Positions 1 through 9,454 of a stretch of 64,000 nt of DNA are shown in pieces; the first letter of the stretch is position 1, and each line of letters starts with the position of its first letter. Under the pieces are notes generated by a model that was not told where the DNA came from, searched no databases, and worked only from the letters and a program-made list of their open reading frames with translations. The translations under genes were made by a program, and so were the position numbers. Source of the DNA: Brenneria bubanii (lineage in GTDB: Bacteria > Pseudomonadota > Gammaproteobacteria > Enterobacterales > Enterobacteriaceae); contig NZ_JAKMAJ010000018.1 of assembly GCF_022378355.1 (NCBI RefSeq), forward strand, positions 54,129-118,128, read 5' to 3'.

Positions 1-16
1 GGCTGGAGATCGGCGT

Positions 17-48
17 TAAAATAAAACACCCCGGCACGTCGCCAGGGT
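17..48 (-). terminator. Rho-independent terminator of fumA
   Basis: On the minus strand an 8-bp stem with one mismatch (arms 28-35 and 41-48, loop 36-40) is followed by a T-rich tract complementary to the A-rich run at 17-27. It sits just past the fumA stop codon, so it should end that transcript. Confidence 0.8.
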
Positions 49-69
49 ATTCCCTACTCGTGATGGCGT

Positions 70-1713
70 TTAGCTACACTTGGCGCACTGAGATGACTGA
101 ATCAACTGGTAGAAGTCGTTGCCCTTGTCATCAACCAAGATAAAGGCCGGGAAGTCTTCCACTTCGATCTTCCAAATGGCTTCCATACCCAGCTCCGGGT
201 ATTCGACACAGGTTAGACTCTTGATGCTGTTCTGCGCCAGAATGGCGGCCGGACCGCCGATACTGCCGAGATAGAAACCGCCATGCTTGTGGCAGGCATC
301 GGTTACCTGCTGGCTGCGGTTGCCTTTTGCCAGCATGATCATGCTGCCGCCGTTGGCCTGCAGCAGATCGACATAGGAGTCCATTCGTCCGGCTGTGGTC
401 GGGCCTAATGAACCGGATGCGTAACCTGCGGGCGTTTTCGCCGGACCGGCGTAGTAAATCGGGTGGTCTTTTATGTACTGCGGCAAGCCTTCGCCATTAT
501 CCAGACGCTCCTTCAGTTTGGCGTGGGCTATATCTCGGCCGACGATGATGGTGCCGCTCAGAGAGAGGCGGGTAGACACCGGATATTTCGACAACGCCTG
601 CAGGATTTCCGGCATTGGGCGGTTAAGGTCGATTTTTACCGCTTCGCCTTCACCCGCTTTACGTAGCGATTCAGGAATGTATTGGCCCGGATTGTGTTCA
701 AGCTGCTCCAGCCATATCCCTTTACGGTTGATTTTACCCTTGATATTACGGTCAGCCGAACAGGAAACGCCCATCCCGACCGGGCAGGACGCACCGTGGC
801 GCGGTAGACGGATAATGCGAACATCGTGAGCGAAATATTTACCGCCGAACTGCGCGCCCAGACCGAGATCGCGCGCTGCCTGCAGCAGTTCCTGCTCCAG
901 CATGAGATCCCGAAATGCCTGACCGTGTTCATTACCTTCGGTCGGCAGTTCATCATAATATTTGGTTGACGCCAGCTTCACTGTTTTTAGCGTGGTTTCG
1001 GCGGAGGTGCCGCCGATGACAAAAGCGATATGGTATGGCGGACAGGCGGCCGTACCCAGCGTGCGCATTTTTTCCAGCAGAAAAGACTTCAGTGTCTGCG
1101 GATTCAACAGCGCCTTGGTTTCCTGATACAGATAGGTTTTATTGGCGGAACCGCCGCCTTTGCTGACAAACAGGAATTTATATTCTTCGCCCTCGGTGCT
1201 GTAGAGGTCGATCTGCGCCGGCAGGTTGGTGCCGGTATTGACCTCTTTGTACATATCCAGCGGCGCGTTTTGCGAATAGCGCAGATTATCTTCGATGAAG
1301 GTGTTGTACACGCCATGGGACAGCGCTTCGGCATCATCGACGCCGGTCCAGACCTGCTGACCTTTCTTGCCGACGATAATCGCGGTGCCGGTATCCTGGC
1401 AGGTCGGCAAAATGCCTTTAGCCGCAATGTCAGAGTTGCGCAGAAATTGCAGGGCAACATATTTGTCGTTTTCGCTGGCTTCGGGGTCGTGAAGAATGCT
1501 GGCGACCTGCTGTTGGTGAACGGGGCGTAGGAAAAAGGCGGCGTCATGGAAGGCCTGCTGGGCGAGAAGGGTAAGCGCTTCCGGTTCGATTTTTAAAATA
1601 TCCTGTCCTTCAAATTGCGTAACGGAAACAAAGTCGTTGCTGAGAAGGCGGTATTCGGTGTCATCCTTTTTTAATGGAAAAGGATTTTGGTAATGAAAGG
1701 GTTTATTCGACAT
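70..1713 (-). CDS. fumA: Class I fumarate hydratase (iron-sulfur)
   Basis: 547 aa, the full length of the dimeric [4Fe-4S] class I fumarases. It interconverts fumarate and malate in the cytosolic TCA cycle. The three cysteines that ligate the cluster in this family are visible: Cys105 (in LPTCQDTGT), one in TAACPPYH and one in ASCPVGMG. Fe-S alpha and beta domains follow each other as usual. The gene is monocistronic, with a terminator behind it and about 540 bp of non-coding DNA in front. FumA and FumB cannot be separated from one copy; the symbol follows the commoner paralogue. Confidence 0.93.
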   Translation of the reverse strand: MSNKPFHYQNPFPLKKDDTEYRLLSNDFVSVTQFEGQDILKIEPEALTLLAQQAFHDAAFFLRPVHQQQVASILHDPEASENDKYVALQFLRNSDIAAKGILPTCQDTGTAIIVGKKGQQVWTGVDDAEALSHGVYNTFIEDNLRYSQNAPLDMYKEVNTGTNLPAQIDLYSTEGEEYKFLFVSKGGGSANKTYLYQETKALLNPQTLKSFLLEKMRTLGTAACPPYHIAFVIGGTSAETTLKTVKLASTKYYDELPTEGNEHGQAFRDLMLEQELLQAARDLGLGAQFGGKYFAHDVRIIRLPRHGASCPVGMGVSCSADRNIKGKINRKGIWLEQLEHNPGQYIPESLRKAGEGEAVKIDLNRPMPEILQALSKYPVSTRLSLSGTIIVGRDIAHAKLKERLDNGEGLPQYIKDHPIYYAGPAKTPAGYASGSLGPTTAGRMDSYVDLLQANGGSMIMLAKGNRSQQVTDACHKHGGFYLGSIGGPAAILAQNSIKSLTCVEYPELGMEAIWKIEVEDFPAFILVDDKGNDFYQLIQSSQCAKCS

Positions 1714-2254
1714 TTTTTTCTCACTTGCGTTCGCATTATTAGTAGGATTACATCTTGTATGATTCAGTTATTAACGACCTTTGTATCCCTTCATCCTTCA
1801 AGCTGCAGACGCGTTGGCTTCTCTCACTCACCCCAGTCGCTTATTTGCGTAAGCGCTTGGGGATGACTTGGTTGCCGCCTTCCTGCCATTCGAAATCTAT
1901 CGGGTATATCAGGCGTTATCATCGCTACATATTCATTTGGTACGAATACAAAAGTAATAAACCCTATAATAGTATGGTTTTGTGTCGGTGAGCACCACTT
2001 TGCCACATCACATAATCGGCAAGAAAATCATGCAAACATCCTTTTATTTTTCGCCAAATGAAAAGTAAAAGGATTGTAATAAATCGCGCAAATGACGCCC
2101 CTTTTTTGTTATTTTAATTAATTAAGTTACTTTAATTGGAGTAATTACAGGAATAATCGTTTTATCAGCGCCGTTATTTTTTAGATTTATTACCTAAGGA
2201 TCTAAATAATATCAGTAATACACCTCACAAGCTTTTACCGACCAAGCATTGAGG
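1714..2254. other. Intergenic region upstream of fumA
   Basis: This 540 bp stretch holds the fumA 5' region and a dispersed palindromic repeat (1784-1908). The rest, about 2000-2254, is AT-rich. Small open frames here have no ribosome site or recognisable product, so I call no gene. Confidence 0.6.
1784..1908 (+). repeat. Dispersed palindromic intergenic repeat, copy 1
   Basis: About 125 bp bounded by imperfectly inverted ends (TATCCCTTCATCCTTCAAG at the left, the complement of TATACCCGATAGATTTCGAA at the right) with a GCCGCCTTCCTGC core near the right end. The plan matches ERIC-sized repeats that I recall as common between genes in Pectobacterium, Serratia and Yersinia. A diverged copy in the opposite orientation lies at 43921-44044. 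Family naming is from memory. Confidence 0.65.
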
Positions 2255-3145
2255 TTATATCGCCGGGGAAATAACGGCATTTTCCTGTTGAGCCAGCAGA
2301 TTATCAATCATCCACAGGCCTGCCGGGCCCGGCGGATAGGGTTTGGACCAAACGATATCCACATCTATAAGCTGCGGCCAGCCTGCGACGGTCAACTCGA
2401 CCAAATTTTGGTGGCCGAACTGTGACACCAGCCAGCGCGGTAGGATGCTCCAGCCAAAGCCCTGTTCCGCCATCTCCAGCAATATAAGGTAAGACGGCGC
2501 AGACCAGACTACGCCCTCGACTTGCAGCCTATCGCTACGTTTATAGGTGTTCAGATAAAGTTGGCGCACGGTGGCTAACCGAGTACGGGTCACTTTTTTC
2601 TCGGCGGCCAGCGGGTGATCCGCGGCGACGAATATCGCCATTTCCGTTTTTATCTGCGAACGGGAAATGGCGATGTCCGGCGGGTAGACGGGCTGTGCTC
2701 GCATCAGCCCTACGTGTGCGCGCTGAGACTGCAGCAAATCAATCACATCATCGTCTTCGGCCATCAGACATTCAAATTCAATATCGGGAAAACGTTGTGC
2801 GAAGCGATGCAGCACCGGTTCGTAATGCGTGGTTTTCCAGGTGTCGGACAACACGAACGTCAGCCGGGGCTCGATATTGTCGGCTAGCCTGATCGCCGCT
2901 TCATCCAGCATTTCGCTGGCGGAAAGGATTGCCTGGGCATAAGTCTGTATCTTTTTCCCCGCCGGCGTCAAACGCGGCTGATGACCAGAGCGATCGAATA
3001 AAACCAAGCTCAAATCCGCTTCCAGATTAGCGATAGCGGTGCTGACGGTGGACTGGCTTTTATGTAAATGTCTGGCCGCGGCCGAAAACGAACCGGTATT
3101 GATGGTGGCAATAAACGCCAGTAAGGATTCCGGGGAGTAACGCAT
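2255..3145 (-). CDS. LysR-family transcriptional regulator
   Basis: 296 aa with an N-terminal winged helix-turn-helix (residues about 5-64, FSAAARHLHKSQSTVSTAI) and a LysR substrate-binding domain (about 90-290). The gene is divergent from the PACE-type efflux gene at 3285 with 139 bp between starts. LysR regulators often control the divergent neighbour, and AceR-AceI in Acinetobacter is the known precedent for this pairing. A role in controlling that exporter is inference; I do not recognise a specific orthologue. Confidence 0.88.
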   Translation of the reverse strand: MRYSPESLLAFIATINTGSFSAAARHLHKSQSTVSTAIANLEADLSLVLFDRSGHQPRLTPAGKKIQTYAQAILSASEMLDEAAIRLADNIEPRLTFVLSDTWKTTHYEPVLHRFAQRFPDIEFECLMAEDDDVIDLLQSQRAHVGLMRAQPVYPPDIAISRSQIKTEMAIFVAADHPLAAEKKVTRTRLATVRQLYLNTYKRSDRLQVEGVVWSAPSYLILLEMAEQGFGWSILPRWLVSQFGHQNLVELTVAGWPQLIDVDIVWSKPYPPGPAGLWMIDNLLAQQENAVISPAI

Positions 3146-3284
3146 ATCTCTATCTATCGCTTTTATCGATGGTTTCTAATTTTATTCTATCAGTTATTAC
3201 GATGAAAATAGGTCCGAAGCGGCTAAATATCGTCGCCATAATCATGAACCCTTATAAATAATCGAAATAAAAAGTGAATGTGCT

Positions 3285-3737
3285 ATGCAAAAGAAAACAG
3301 TCGTTGAACGTATTATTCATGCGCTGGGTTTTGAACTTATCGCGTTGTTGATTTGTGCGCCAGCGGGGGCCTGGATACTGAATAAACCGCTGTTTGATAT
3401 GGGGGCGCTGGCGGTCATGCTATCCAGTATTGCCATGCTGTGGAACATTATTTATAACACGGTATTTGACCGGATCTGGCCCGCCGATCGCGTGACCAGG
3501 CGCCTGTCGGTGCGGATTGGCCATGGCCTGGGATTTGAAGGCGGATTTATGTTAATCGGTCTACCGCTGGCGGCCTGGATGCTGAACATGACGCTGTGGC
3601 AGGCGTTGACGGTAGAGATCGGGTTTTTCCTGTTCTTTCTACCTTATACCATCGTCTACAACTGGCTTTACGATAGCCTGCGCACGCGCATTATTCTGCG
3701 GCAAAACAAGAATACGCGCGGTGCGCCCGTACGCTAA
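3285..3737 (+). CDS. PACE-family multidrug/biocide efflux protein
   Basis: 150 aa, four predicted transmembrane helices, built as two tandem repeats: each carries a (I/L)xHxLGFE(L/G) start (residues about 11-18 and 78-85) and an aromatic-rich WNxxYNxxFD or YNWLYD end. This is the architecture of the proteobacterial antimicrobial compound efflux (PACE, AceI-like) family, proton-coupled exporters of compounds such as chlorhexidine. It stands alone, divergent from a LysR regulator. The ribosome site is weak (AAGTG). The substrate is not predictable from sequence. Confidence 0.88.
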   Translation: MQKKTVVERIIHALGFELIALLICAPAGAWILNKPLFDMGALAVMLSSIAMLWNIIYNTVFDRIWPADRVTRRLSVRIGHGLGFEGGFMLIGLPLAAWMLNMTLWQALTVEIGFFLFFLPYTIVYNWLYDSLRTRIILRQNKNTRGAPVR

Positions 3738-3763
3738 CCGCGATGCCTTTGCGCAGCGCGTCG

Positions 3764-4444
3764 TCAGCGAGGTTGCCGCAGCGCGCCTTTAAATTGCTGG
3801 AATTCGGGGAGTGATGGCGCCCGCCACAAATACCAGGACGCTATAGTGCGATAAGGTCGACAGGCCTGGCTTAGCGCAAGCAGAGTACGGCGTGTCGGCA
3901 TAAGCGGTAGATCGTAAACGTAGCGCAGCCCTTGCTTAATGCCCAGATCATCCAGCGGCATAATGTCCGTTCGCTCAAGGGAATAAATCAGAAACATTTC
4001 CACCGTCCAGCGGCCAATACCTTTTAACGAGCTGAGCTGTGCGATAAGCGTTTCGTCGTCCATGGCTTGCGCCTGTCGAAGGGAAGGCACCAGTCCGTTG
4101 AGCGCGCCTTGCGCAATGGCATGCAGCGTTTCCACCTTACGGACGGAAAAGCCGCATTGTCGCAGCGTATCGGCGGAGCAAGACGCGACTTGTTCCGCGC
4201 TGGGAAATGCTTGACCGCCTTCATCATGCACGCGCAGCAGTTTCGCCACCATCGCGTCGCCTGCCCGGGTGGTTAGCTGCTGGTGCGCGACCGCGCGTAT
4301 CAATGCCTCATAGGGCTCTCTGTGCGGCGCGGTTTGATGACGGCAGTCGCCGATGCGGGATATCAGTCGCGCCCAGCGATCGTTTATCGTACTCAGGTGC
4401 CTGTTGGCCTGCTGGTGGAAACGTTGTTGGCGATGGCCTGTCAT
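3764..4444 (-). CDS. DNA-3-methyladenine glycosylase, AlkA type (short form)
   Basis: 226 aa HhH-GPD base-excision glycosylase that removes alkylated purines. The helix-hairpin-helix and catalytic region read LKGIGRWTVEMFLIYSLER followed by PLDDLGIKQG, with the catalytic Asp in the DD pair. It is about 55 residues shorter than E. coli AlkA (282 aa), lacking that protein's N-terminal TBP-like domain, so it resembles the compact AlkA2/MAG-like forms. The ATG at 4444 directly follows an in-frame TTG at 4447; the latter is better spaced from AGGA and may be the true start. Divergent from ada-alkB, it completes an adaptive-response block. Confidence 0.88.
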   Translation of the reverse strand: MTGHRQQRFHQQANRHLSTINDRWARLISRIGDCRHQTAPHREPYEALIRAVAHQQLTTRAGDAMVAKLLRVHDEGGQAFPSAEQVASCSADTLRQCGFSVRKVETLHAIAQGALNGLVPSLRQAQAMDDETLIAQLSSLKGIGRWTVEMFLIYSLERTDIMPLDDLGIKQGLRYVYDLPLMPTRRTLLALSQACRPYRTIASWYLWRAPSLPEFQQFKGALRQPR

Positions 4445-4540
4445 CAATGGGTTTTCCTGCCTGGTGATAGTTTTCGGCGTCGGGACGCCGCGCGCAGGCG
4501 AGAGTATAATTCGACGGCATGCTCAGTGCAGCGTTATGCG

Positions 4541-4553
4541 AATTAAAAAGCAA
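4541..4553 (+). promoter_or_regulatory. Putative Ada box
   Basis: AATTAAAAAGCAA matches 11 of 13 bases of the E. coli ada-promoter Ada box as I recall it (AATTAAAGCGCAA), and the following bases (GAGTTGG) continue the resemblance. It lies 81 bp before the ada start, a suitable distance for autoactivation by methylated Ada. A minus-strand TATACT hexamer (about 4504-4509) could be the -10 of the glycosylase gene. Confidence 0.65.
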
Positions 4554-4633
4554 GAGTTGGACGTGTTCGGGTTTCATATTCATCTTATGGTTTGACATCA
4601 GACCTGAGAAACCTATCACGCGGGAGAATAAGC

Positions 4634-5716
4634 ATGAAATCTGTCGATAAACCCCATCAGAATGACGAATCACGCTGGCTGGCGGTGCTGGCGCGTAATA
4701 AGGCGGCGGACGGCAACTTTATTTATGCGGTAAAAACCACTGGCGTATACTGCTCGCCCTCCTGTGCATCGCGCCAGCCCAAACGCGAAAATGTGGTGTT
4801 CTTCGCCACGGCTGAAGAAGCGCAAGCCGCTGGATTCCGTCCCTGCAAGCGTTGCCGTCAGGGGTTGATCTCGCGGGAAGATCAGCAGGCGCAGCAGATT
4901 GCGCAAGCCTGCCGGATTATCGAGCAGGCCGACAGGGCGCCCGCGTTGAAAGCGCTGGCGAAAGAGGTGGGATTAAGTCCTTTCCATTTTCACCGGTTGT
5001 TTAAAGCCATCACCGGCGTTACGCCGAAGCAATATGCCAAAGCCCGACGACGACGGCAACTTCGTAAACAGCTGATGAGCGCGCGACCGGTAACCAATGT
5101 GATACTGGATGCCGGTTACCGTTCGAGCGGCCGTTTTTATGAGCAGTCTGATGCGCAATTGGGGATGACGCCGAAAACCTTTCAAAATAAAGGACAGGGC
5201 ATGACGATCCACTTTGCCGTCGGCGCCTGTTCTGTCGGGGATATTCTGGTGGCCGAAAGCGAACGAGGGATTTGCGCCATTCTGCTGGGGAGTGAGGCGC
5301 AATCATTGGTGCATGAACTACAGGATATGTTCGTCAATGCGCAATTGGTCGGCGGCGATGCCGCCTTCGAGCAACGGATGGCGCAGGTGGTTGGGTTTGT
5401 TGATGCTCCGCAAATCGGGTTGGCGCTGCCGCTTGATATTCGCGGCACGCTATTCCAGCAACGGGTATGGCAGGCGCTGCGGGATATTCCCGCTGGCGAA
5501 ACAGCCAGCTACAGCGATATTGCCGCCAGGATAGGTTCGCCGGCCGCGGTTCGCGCCGTCGCGGGAGCATGCGCCGCGAATCGACTGGCGGTAGCCATTC
5601 CATGCCATCGGGTAGTGCGTCAGGATGGTTCCCTGTCAGGCTATCGCTGGGGCGTGGAGCGTAAAAGAAGGTTATTGGCCAAAGAAACGGAGGGCGTGAT
5701 CGACCATGAATCTTGA
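4634..5716 (+). CDS. ada: Bifunctional methylphosphotriester/O6-methylguanine methyltransferase and regulator Ada
   Basis: 360 aa from the ATG at 4634, preceded by GGAG; the frame is open further upstream to 4592 but without a ribosome site. Order: N-terminal zinc/methyl-acceptor domain with Cys40, Cys44, Cys71 and Cys74 (CX3C...CX2C), AraC-type helix-turn-helix (about 90-175), then the MGMT domain with IPCHRVVR and acceptor Cys324. It transfers methyl groups from DNA to itself and then activates ada, alkB and alkylation genes. Its end overlaps alkB by 11 bp, as in the E. coli ada-alkB operon. Confidence 0.96.
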   Translation: MKSVDKPHQNDESRWLAVLARNKAADGNFIYAVKTTGVYCSPSCASRQPKRENVVFFATAEEAQAAGFRPCKRCRQGLISREDQQAQQIAQACRIIEQADRAPALKALAKEVGLSPFHFHRLFKAITGVTPKQYAKARRRRQLRKQLMSARPVTNVILDAGYRSSGRFYEQSDAQLGMTPKTFQNKGQGMTIHFAVGACSVGDILVAESERGICAILLGSEAQSLVHELQDMFVNAQLVGGDAAFEQRMAQVVGFVDAPQIGLALPLDIRGTLFQQRVWQALRDIPAGETASYSDIAARIGSPAAVRAVAGACAANRLAVAIPCHRVVRQDGSLSGYRWGVERKRRLLAKETEGVIDHES

Positions 5717-6365
5717 TTTATTTGAGCAGGAAGAGCCGCAACGCCGGACGGAATCGCTGGCAGCGGGCGCGGTCATTCTACGCGGGTTCGTTCATCAGCA
5801 GGCGCCGGCGCTGATGGCGGCGATTAATACCGTTGCCGCGCAGGCGCCATTTCGCCATATGATAACGCCGGGCGGCCATACCATGTCGGTTGCGATGAGC
5901 AACTGTGGGCCGCTTGGCTGGGTAACGGATGAAATGGGCTATCGCTATTCTCCGTTCGACCCGTTCAGCGGGCAACGCTGGCCGGCGATGCCTGATGTTT
6001 TTTCCCGACTGGCGAAAGCGGCGGCCGGCGAGGCCGGTTTTGCCGATTTCGAACCGGACGCCTGTCTGATTAACCGCTATGAGGTCGGCGCACGACTATC
6101 CTTGCATCAGGACAAGGATGAATATCATTATCGGCAGCCGATCGTCTCTTTCTCTCTGGGACTCAGCGCCATGTTCCTATTCGGCGGCATGGCGCGCAGC
6201 GATCGGACGCTGCGTGTGCCGCTGGCTCATGGCGATGTGGTGGTCTGGGGCGGAGAATCCCGCTTGCGTTATCATGGCATTTTACCGTTGAAGGCGGGAT
6301 CGGCGCCTTCTTTCTTGCCGGGGATGTATCGTTTTAACCTGACGTTTCGTCACGCGGGCGCCTGA
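5706..6365 (+). CDS. alkB: Alpha-ketoglutarate-dependent DNA/RNA dealkylase AlkB
   Basis: 219 aa (E. coli 216). Fe(II)/2-oxoglutarate dioxygenase that oxidatively removes 1-methyladenine and 3-methylcytosine lesions. The iron ligands are visible as His134 and Asp136 (LHQDKDE) and His190 (RYHGILPL); the 2-oxoglutarate-binding arginine is in YRFNLTFR. Starts inside the last codons of ada, so it is translationally coupled. It ends one base before the convergent MFS gene. Confidence 0.96.
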   Translation: MNLDLFEQEEPQRRTESLAAGAVILRGFVHQQAPALMAAINTVAAQAPFRHMITPGGHTMSVAMSNCGPLGWVTDEMGYRYSPFDPFSGQRWPAMPDVFSRLAKAAAGEAGFADFEPDACLINRYEVGARLSLHQDKDEYHYRQPIVSFSLGLSAMFLFGGMARSDRTLRVPLAHGDVVVWGGESRLRYHGILPLKAGSAPSFLPGMYRFNLTFRHAGA

Positions 6366-6366
6366 G

Positions 6367-7743
6367 CTACCGGCCGTGAATAAAATGATGTCCGTCCTCT
6401 TCGTTAAGCTGTTTGAAGACCAGGCAGCACATCGGCAATCCCATTCCCAGTAATAAAAACAGCAGACTGAAACTATTCAAATTCAAGGCGATTTCATACC
6501 GCGAGAGCACGCGCAACACCGGAAAAGTTAACGCCATGCTGACCATGACCGAGATTAACTGCGTGATGGTCAGTACATTATTGCCGCTGTTATAGGTGGC
6601 ATTGTCCAGATTGCTGAACGCCAAGGTGTTCTCCGCCGAGTGCAGGGTCGAGATTAATATCCCGAGCACCGCGGCGATGGCGCCGATCTGCATCGTGGAT
6701 TTTCCCTGCACCGCGAACCCCAGGGTCAGAATGAAAAACGAGGTAAACCCGGTGGTGAACATCAGTAGTTTACGATAGCCGGCGCGCTTAATCATCGGCT
6801 CGAAAATGACTTTCGACAGCAGCGCGCCGATGGAAAAAAGCAGCAGAATCATACTGGTTTCCATTCGGTTGCAGTCCAGGGTGGTCTGCAGCATTAAGGA
6901 GAGCACGACAGGCGTGGACGACAGCAGCACCCGGGTGAGAATACCGCCGAGGATGCCGATGGAAAATGTCCTTATCTCAAAAAGCGCCGTGGGAAATAAC
7001 GTCTCTCTGTTGGCGACGTCGCGCCGGAAATATAGGTAGGCCAAGCCCGCGCCGGACAAACCAAGCAGCAGGGCGAGCGGCGTGGGAATGATATTCTTAG
7101 GCATGGCGGTGAGAATGAATGCGGCCGTCAACAGCATTAATACCATTAATACCAGTCCGTAGGAATCGGCGTTTCGCCTCATGCGGAGGGTTTCGTTAGG
7201 AACATGCTTATTAGCCAGAAACAGGCAGATGAAGGCGAGGGGAATATTGGCGATAAAGATGATGCGCCACGAAAACAGATCAACCAGCATGCTTCCCAAT
7301 ACCGGTCCGATCATCGTTCCCAGTAAACCGAGCAGGGTAATCCGGTTAAGAAATATCAGCTTCATTGACTGCGGCGTGGTTCGCAATATCACGGTTCTGA
7401 TAATCGGCAGCATCAGCGCGCCGCCGATCCCCTGAATAAAACGGAACCCGCTCAGACTGATGACGGAGTTCGCCGTGAGGCACAGCAACGAACCCAGCAT
7501 AAATATGGCGATTGCCAGCAGATAGGTTTTCTTTTCCCCGAAACGTTCGGCCAGCCAGCCATTGACGGGCGTAAACGCGACCACGGTGATGACGTAGGAA
7601 ATCACGATCATTTCCATACGCAGCACCGGCTGGTGCAATGCGTCTGCAATGGCTGGAATGGCGATGTACAGCATGGTGGTATCCAGGGACTGCATGAAAA
7701 ATGTGATGGATGCAATCCAGAATAAAACCCATGACGTATTCAT
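6367..7743 (-). CDS. MFS drug:H+ antiporter, DHA2 family (MdtD/EmrB-like)
   Basis: 458 aa with 12-14 hydrophobic helices. The N-terminus carries FFMQSLDTTMLYIAIPAIA, the DHA2 helix-1 signature also found in E. coli MdtD, then GWLAERFGEKK (motif A) and RFIQGIGGALMLP (motif B/C region). It begins 4 bp after the stop of the nrfD-like gene, so it is probably the last cistron of the nrfC-nrfD transcript. Why an exporter should be co-transcribed with an electron-transfer pair is not clear. MdtD is normally in the mdtABC operon, and the mdtABC operon in this window lacks it; orthology is not established. Confidence 0.85.
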   Translation of the reverse strand: MNTSWVLFWIASITFFMQSLDTTMLYIAIPAIADALHQPVLRMEMIVISYVITVVAFTPVNGWLAERFGEKKTYLLAIAIFMLGSLLCLTANSVISLSGFRFIQGIGGALMLPIIRTVILRTTPQSMKLIFLNRITLLGLLGTMIGPVLGSMLVDLFSWRIIFIANIPLAFICLFLANKHVPNETLRMRRNADSYGLVLMVLMLLTAAFILTAMPKNIIPTPLALLLGLSGAGLAYLYFRRDVANRETLFPTALFEIRTFSIGILGGILTRVLLSSTPVVLSLMLQTTLDCNRMETSMILLLFSIGALLSKVIFEPMIKRAGYRKLLMFTTGFTSFFILTLGFAVQGKSTMQIGAIAAVLGILISTLHSAENTLAFSNLDNATYNSGNNVLTITQLISVMVSMALTFPVLRVLSRYEIALNLNSFSLLFLLLGMGLPMCCLVFKQLNEEDGHHFIHGR

Positions 7744-7747
7744 CGGT

Positions 7748-8710
7748 TCAGGCCGCCGTCATTTGTCCGGCGTAGAGCACGAATAACCGTAATAGGAAGA
7801 CCCCGAACAGACTTAATGCCGCCATAGCGATGAGCCTGCCCCTGCCGGGCTGACGATGCTGGTCGCGGATAAAGCTGGCGATTAACGGTATGGCGATCCC
7901 CATGCCGATGATACCGATCCAGAATATGCCGCCCCAGAAACCGCTGAGCGCGGTGCGCGCCGCCACCGTTTTTTGTCCGCCGCCGAGGAAAAGGCCGACA
8001 AAGAAGGCAAGCAGCAGGAACAGCTCGGCGTAAACCACCGGATTCTCTATTTTATGAATAAAATGGAGGGTCGCGCTATTCGCGGCGCGATTAATGCTCA
8101 TGGCGCTGACCAGTATCGCCACCGCAATACCCGAGGTGGTGCCCGACGCCAGGAACAGCACGGGCAACACCGGGTTATTCAATAGCGGGAAAGACTTCAG
8201 CGCGGACAGCAGGAAGCCGGTATAACAGCCAAGCAGTATGGCCAGCACCAGCAATACTTTCTCAATCCAGCTTGCTTTATTGGCGATAATGGCGGTGGCC
8301 CTTTGCGCCAGCGCCGTCAGACGCGGACGACGAATTCGGGTTTCTATCAGGCGCAGCAGCCCCTCACGGTAGAGATTGATAACCCATAAGGCGATTGCCA
8401 CAAAATAGATCTGAAATAACATCACCCCGAGCGACATAATTGACGTGGGGTTGTAGAAAATCATCAGATGCCAGAACGTCATCGGGCGGGTGAGGTGGAA
8501 TATCAGGATCACCAGCCCGACGATAACCGCCAGCGGAGCCACGATCGCCGTCGACTTTATAATATTGTTGCCGCCGCCGTATTCGGTTGGCACATAGTAT
8601 TTAATCAAAATGGACAGCGACACCATGCCGGCGGAAATTCCCACCAGCAACAGATAAATGGCGATGGGCCAATCCCATACCAGGGAGTCAAAGTGAAAGG
8701 CGTTATGCAT
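7748..8710 (-). CDS. NrfD/PsrC-type membrane quinol-interacting subunit
   Basis: 320 aa, mostly hydrophobic, eight or nine transmembrane segments, starting HNAFHFDSLVWDWPIAIYLL, a typical NrfD opening. Such proteins pass electrons between menaquinol and a periplasmic four-cluster ferredoxin. The ATG at 8710 overlaps the end of the nrfC-like gene by 8 bp; an in-frame extension upstream to 8764 lies inside nrfC and is less likely. No nrfA, nrfB or molybdoenzyme gene lies next to it, so its terminal reductase is unknown. Confidence 0.87.
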   Translation of the reverse strand: MHNAFHFDSLVWDWPIAIYLLLVGISAGMVSLSILIKYYVPTEYGGGNNIIKSTAIVAPLAVIVGLVILIFHLTRPMTFWHLMIFYNPTSIMSLGVMLFQIYFVAIALWVINLYREGLLRLIETRIRRPRLTALAQRATAIIANKASWIEKVLLVLAILLGCYTGFLLSALKSFPLLNNPVLPVLFLASGTTSGIAVAILVSAMSINRAANSATLHFIHKIENPVVYAELFLLLAFFVGLFLGGGQKTVAARTALSGFWGGIFWIGIIGMGIAIPLIASFIRDQHRQPGRGRLIAMAALSLFGVFLLRLFVLYAGQMTAA

Positions 8711-9407
8711 TGTCGATTTCTCCCCGTCTGCCCGGCACGCGATAGAGTTGCGGCTCGGTGCCAAGATAAACTTTTGACCGGTAGGTTGAATTGCTCTGAA
8801 TCATTTTCGAAATATCGCTTTCAGGATCGTTCAGATCGCCAAAGACCAGCGCTTTGGTCGGACATATTTCAACACAGGCAGGTTGTTTACCTGCCGCCAG
8901 ATTGGTTTCCCGGCAAAAATTACATTTGTCCGCCGTTTTACTCACCGGGTTAATGAAGCGGACATGATAAGGGCAGGCGGCGATGCAGTAACGGCAGCCG
9001 ACGCAATGTTTATCATTGACGTCGACGATGCCGGTTAATGCATCTTTAAATGAAGCGCCCGTCGGGCAGACGGAAACACAGGGGGGATTTTCACAGTGCT
9101 GACAGGATTTACGAAAATACTGCCTGAATGCCCGGGTCTTCCCTTGCGCGGGAATATCGACCGTCTTCAGTATTTCCAGCCGGGTGACGCCATCGGGCAC
9201 ATGGTTGGTGGTTTTACAGGCGCCTACGCAGGCATTACAGCCAATGCAGCGTTGCTCATTGTGCAGCAGACCGTATTTGACGCCTTTGGGGTTCGTGGTC
9301 CTGGCGGGTTCTTCCGCGGTTTGTGCGAGCGCGAGGCTGGAATTACCGGTAACGACAATGGCGCTTCCCAGGTAAGCCATAAAACGACGACGAGAAAATT
9401 CTTCCAT
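8703..9407 (-). CDS. NrfC-like periplasmic 4x[4Fe-4S] ferredoxin, Tat-exported
   Basis: 234 aa. The N-terminus has a twin-arginine signal (SRRRFMAYLG plus hydrophobic stretch ending ALAQ). Four cysteine clusters follow: CIGCNACVGAC, CQHCENPPCVSVC, CVGCRYCIAAC and CNFCRE...CVEIC, enough for four [4Fe-4S] centres as in NrfC, DmsB and PsrB. It should shuttle electrons from the NrfD-type membrane partner to a periplasmic reductase. Length and spacing are closest to NrfC (E. coli 223 aa). First gene of a three-gene minus-strand unit. Confidence 0.88.
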   Translation of the reverse strand: MEEFSRRRFMAYLGSAIVVTGNSSLALAQTAEEPARTTNPKGVKYGLLHNEQRCIGCNACVGACKTTNHVPDGVTRLEILKTVDIPAQGKTRAFRQYFRKSCQHCENPPCVSVCPTGASFKDALTGIVDVNDKHCVGCRYCIAACPYHVRFINPVSKTADKCNFCRETNLAAGKQPACVEICPTKALVFGDLNDPESDISKMIQSNSTYRSKVYLGTEPQLYRVPGRRGEIDNA

Positions 9408-9454
9408 AACATAACCTTCACATTGAAACTACAGCCATGCTGAAACGTGGTGTC

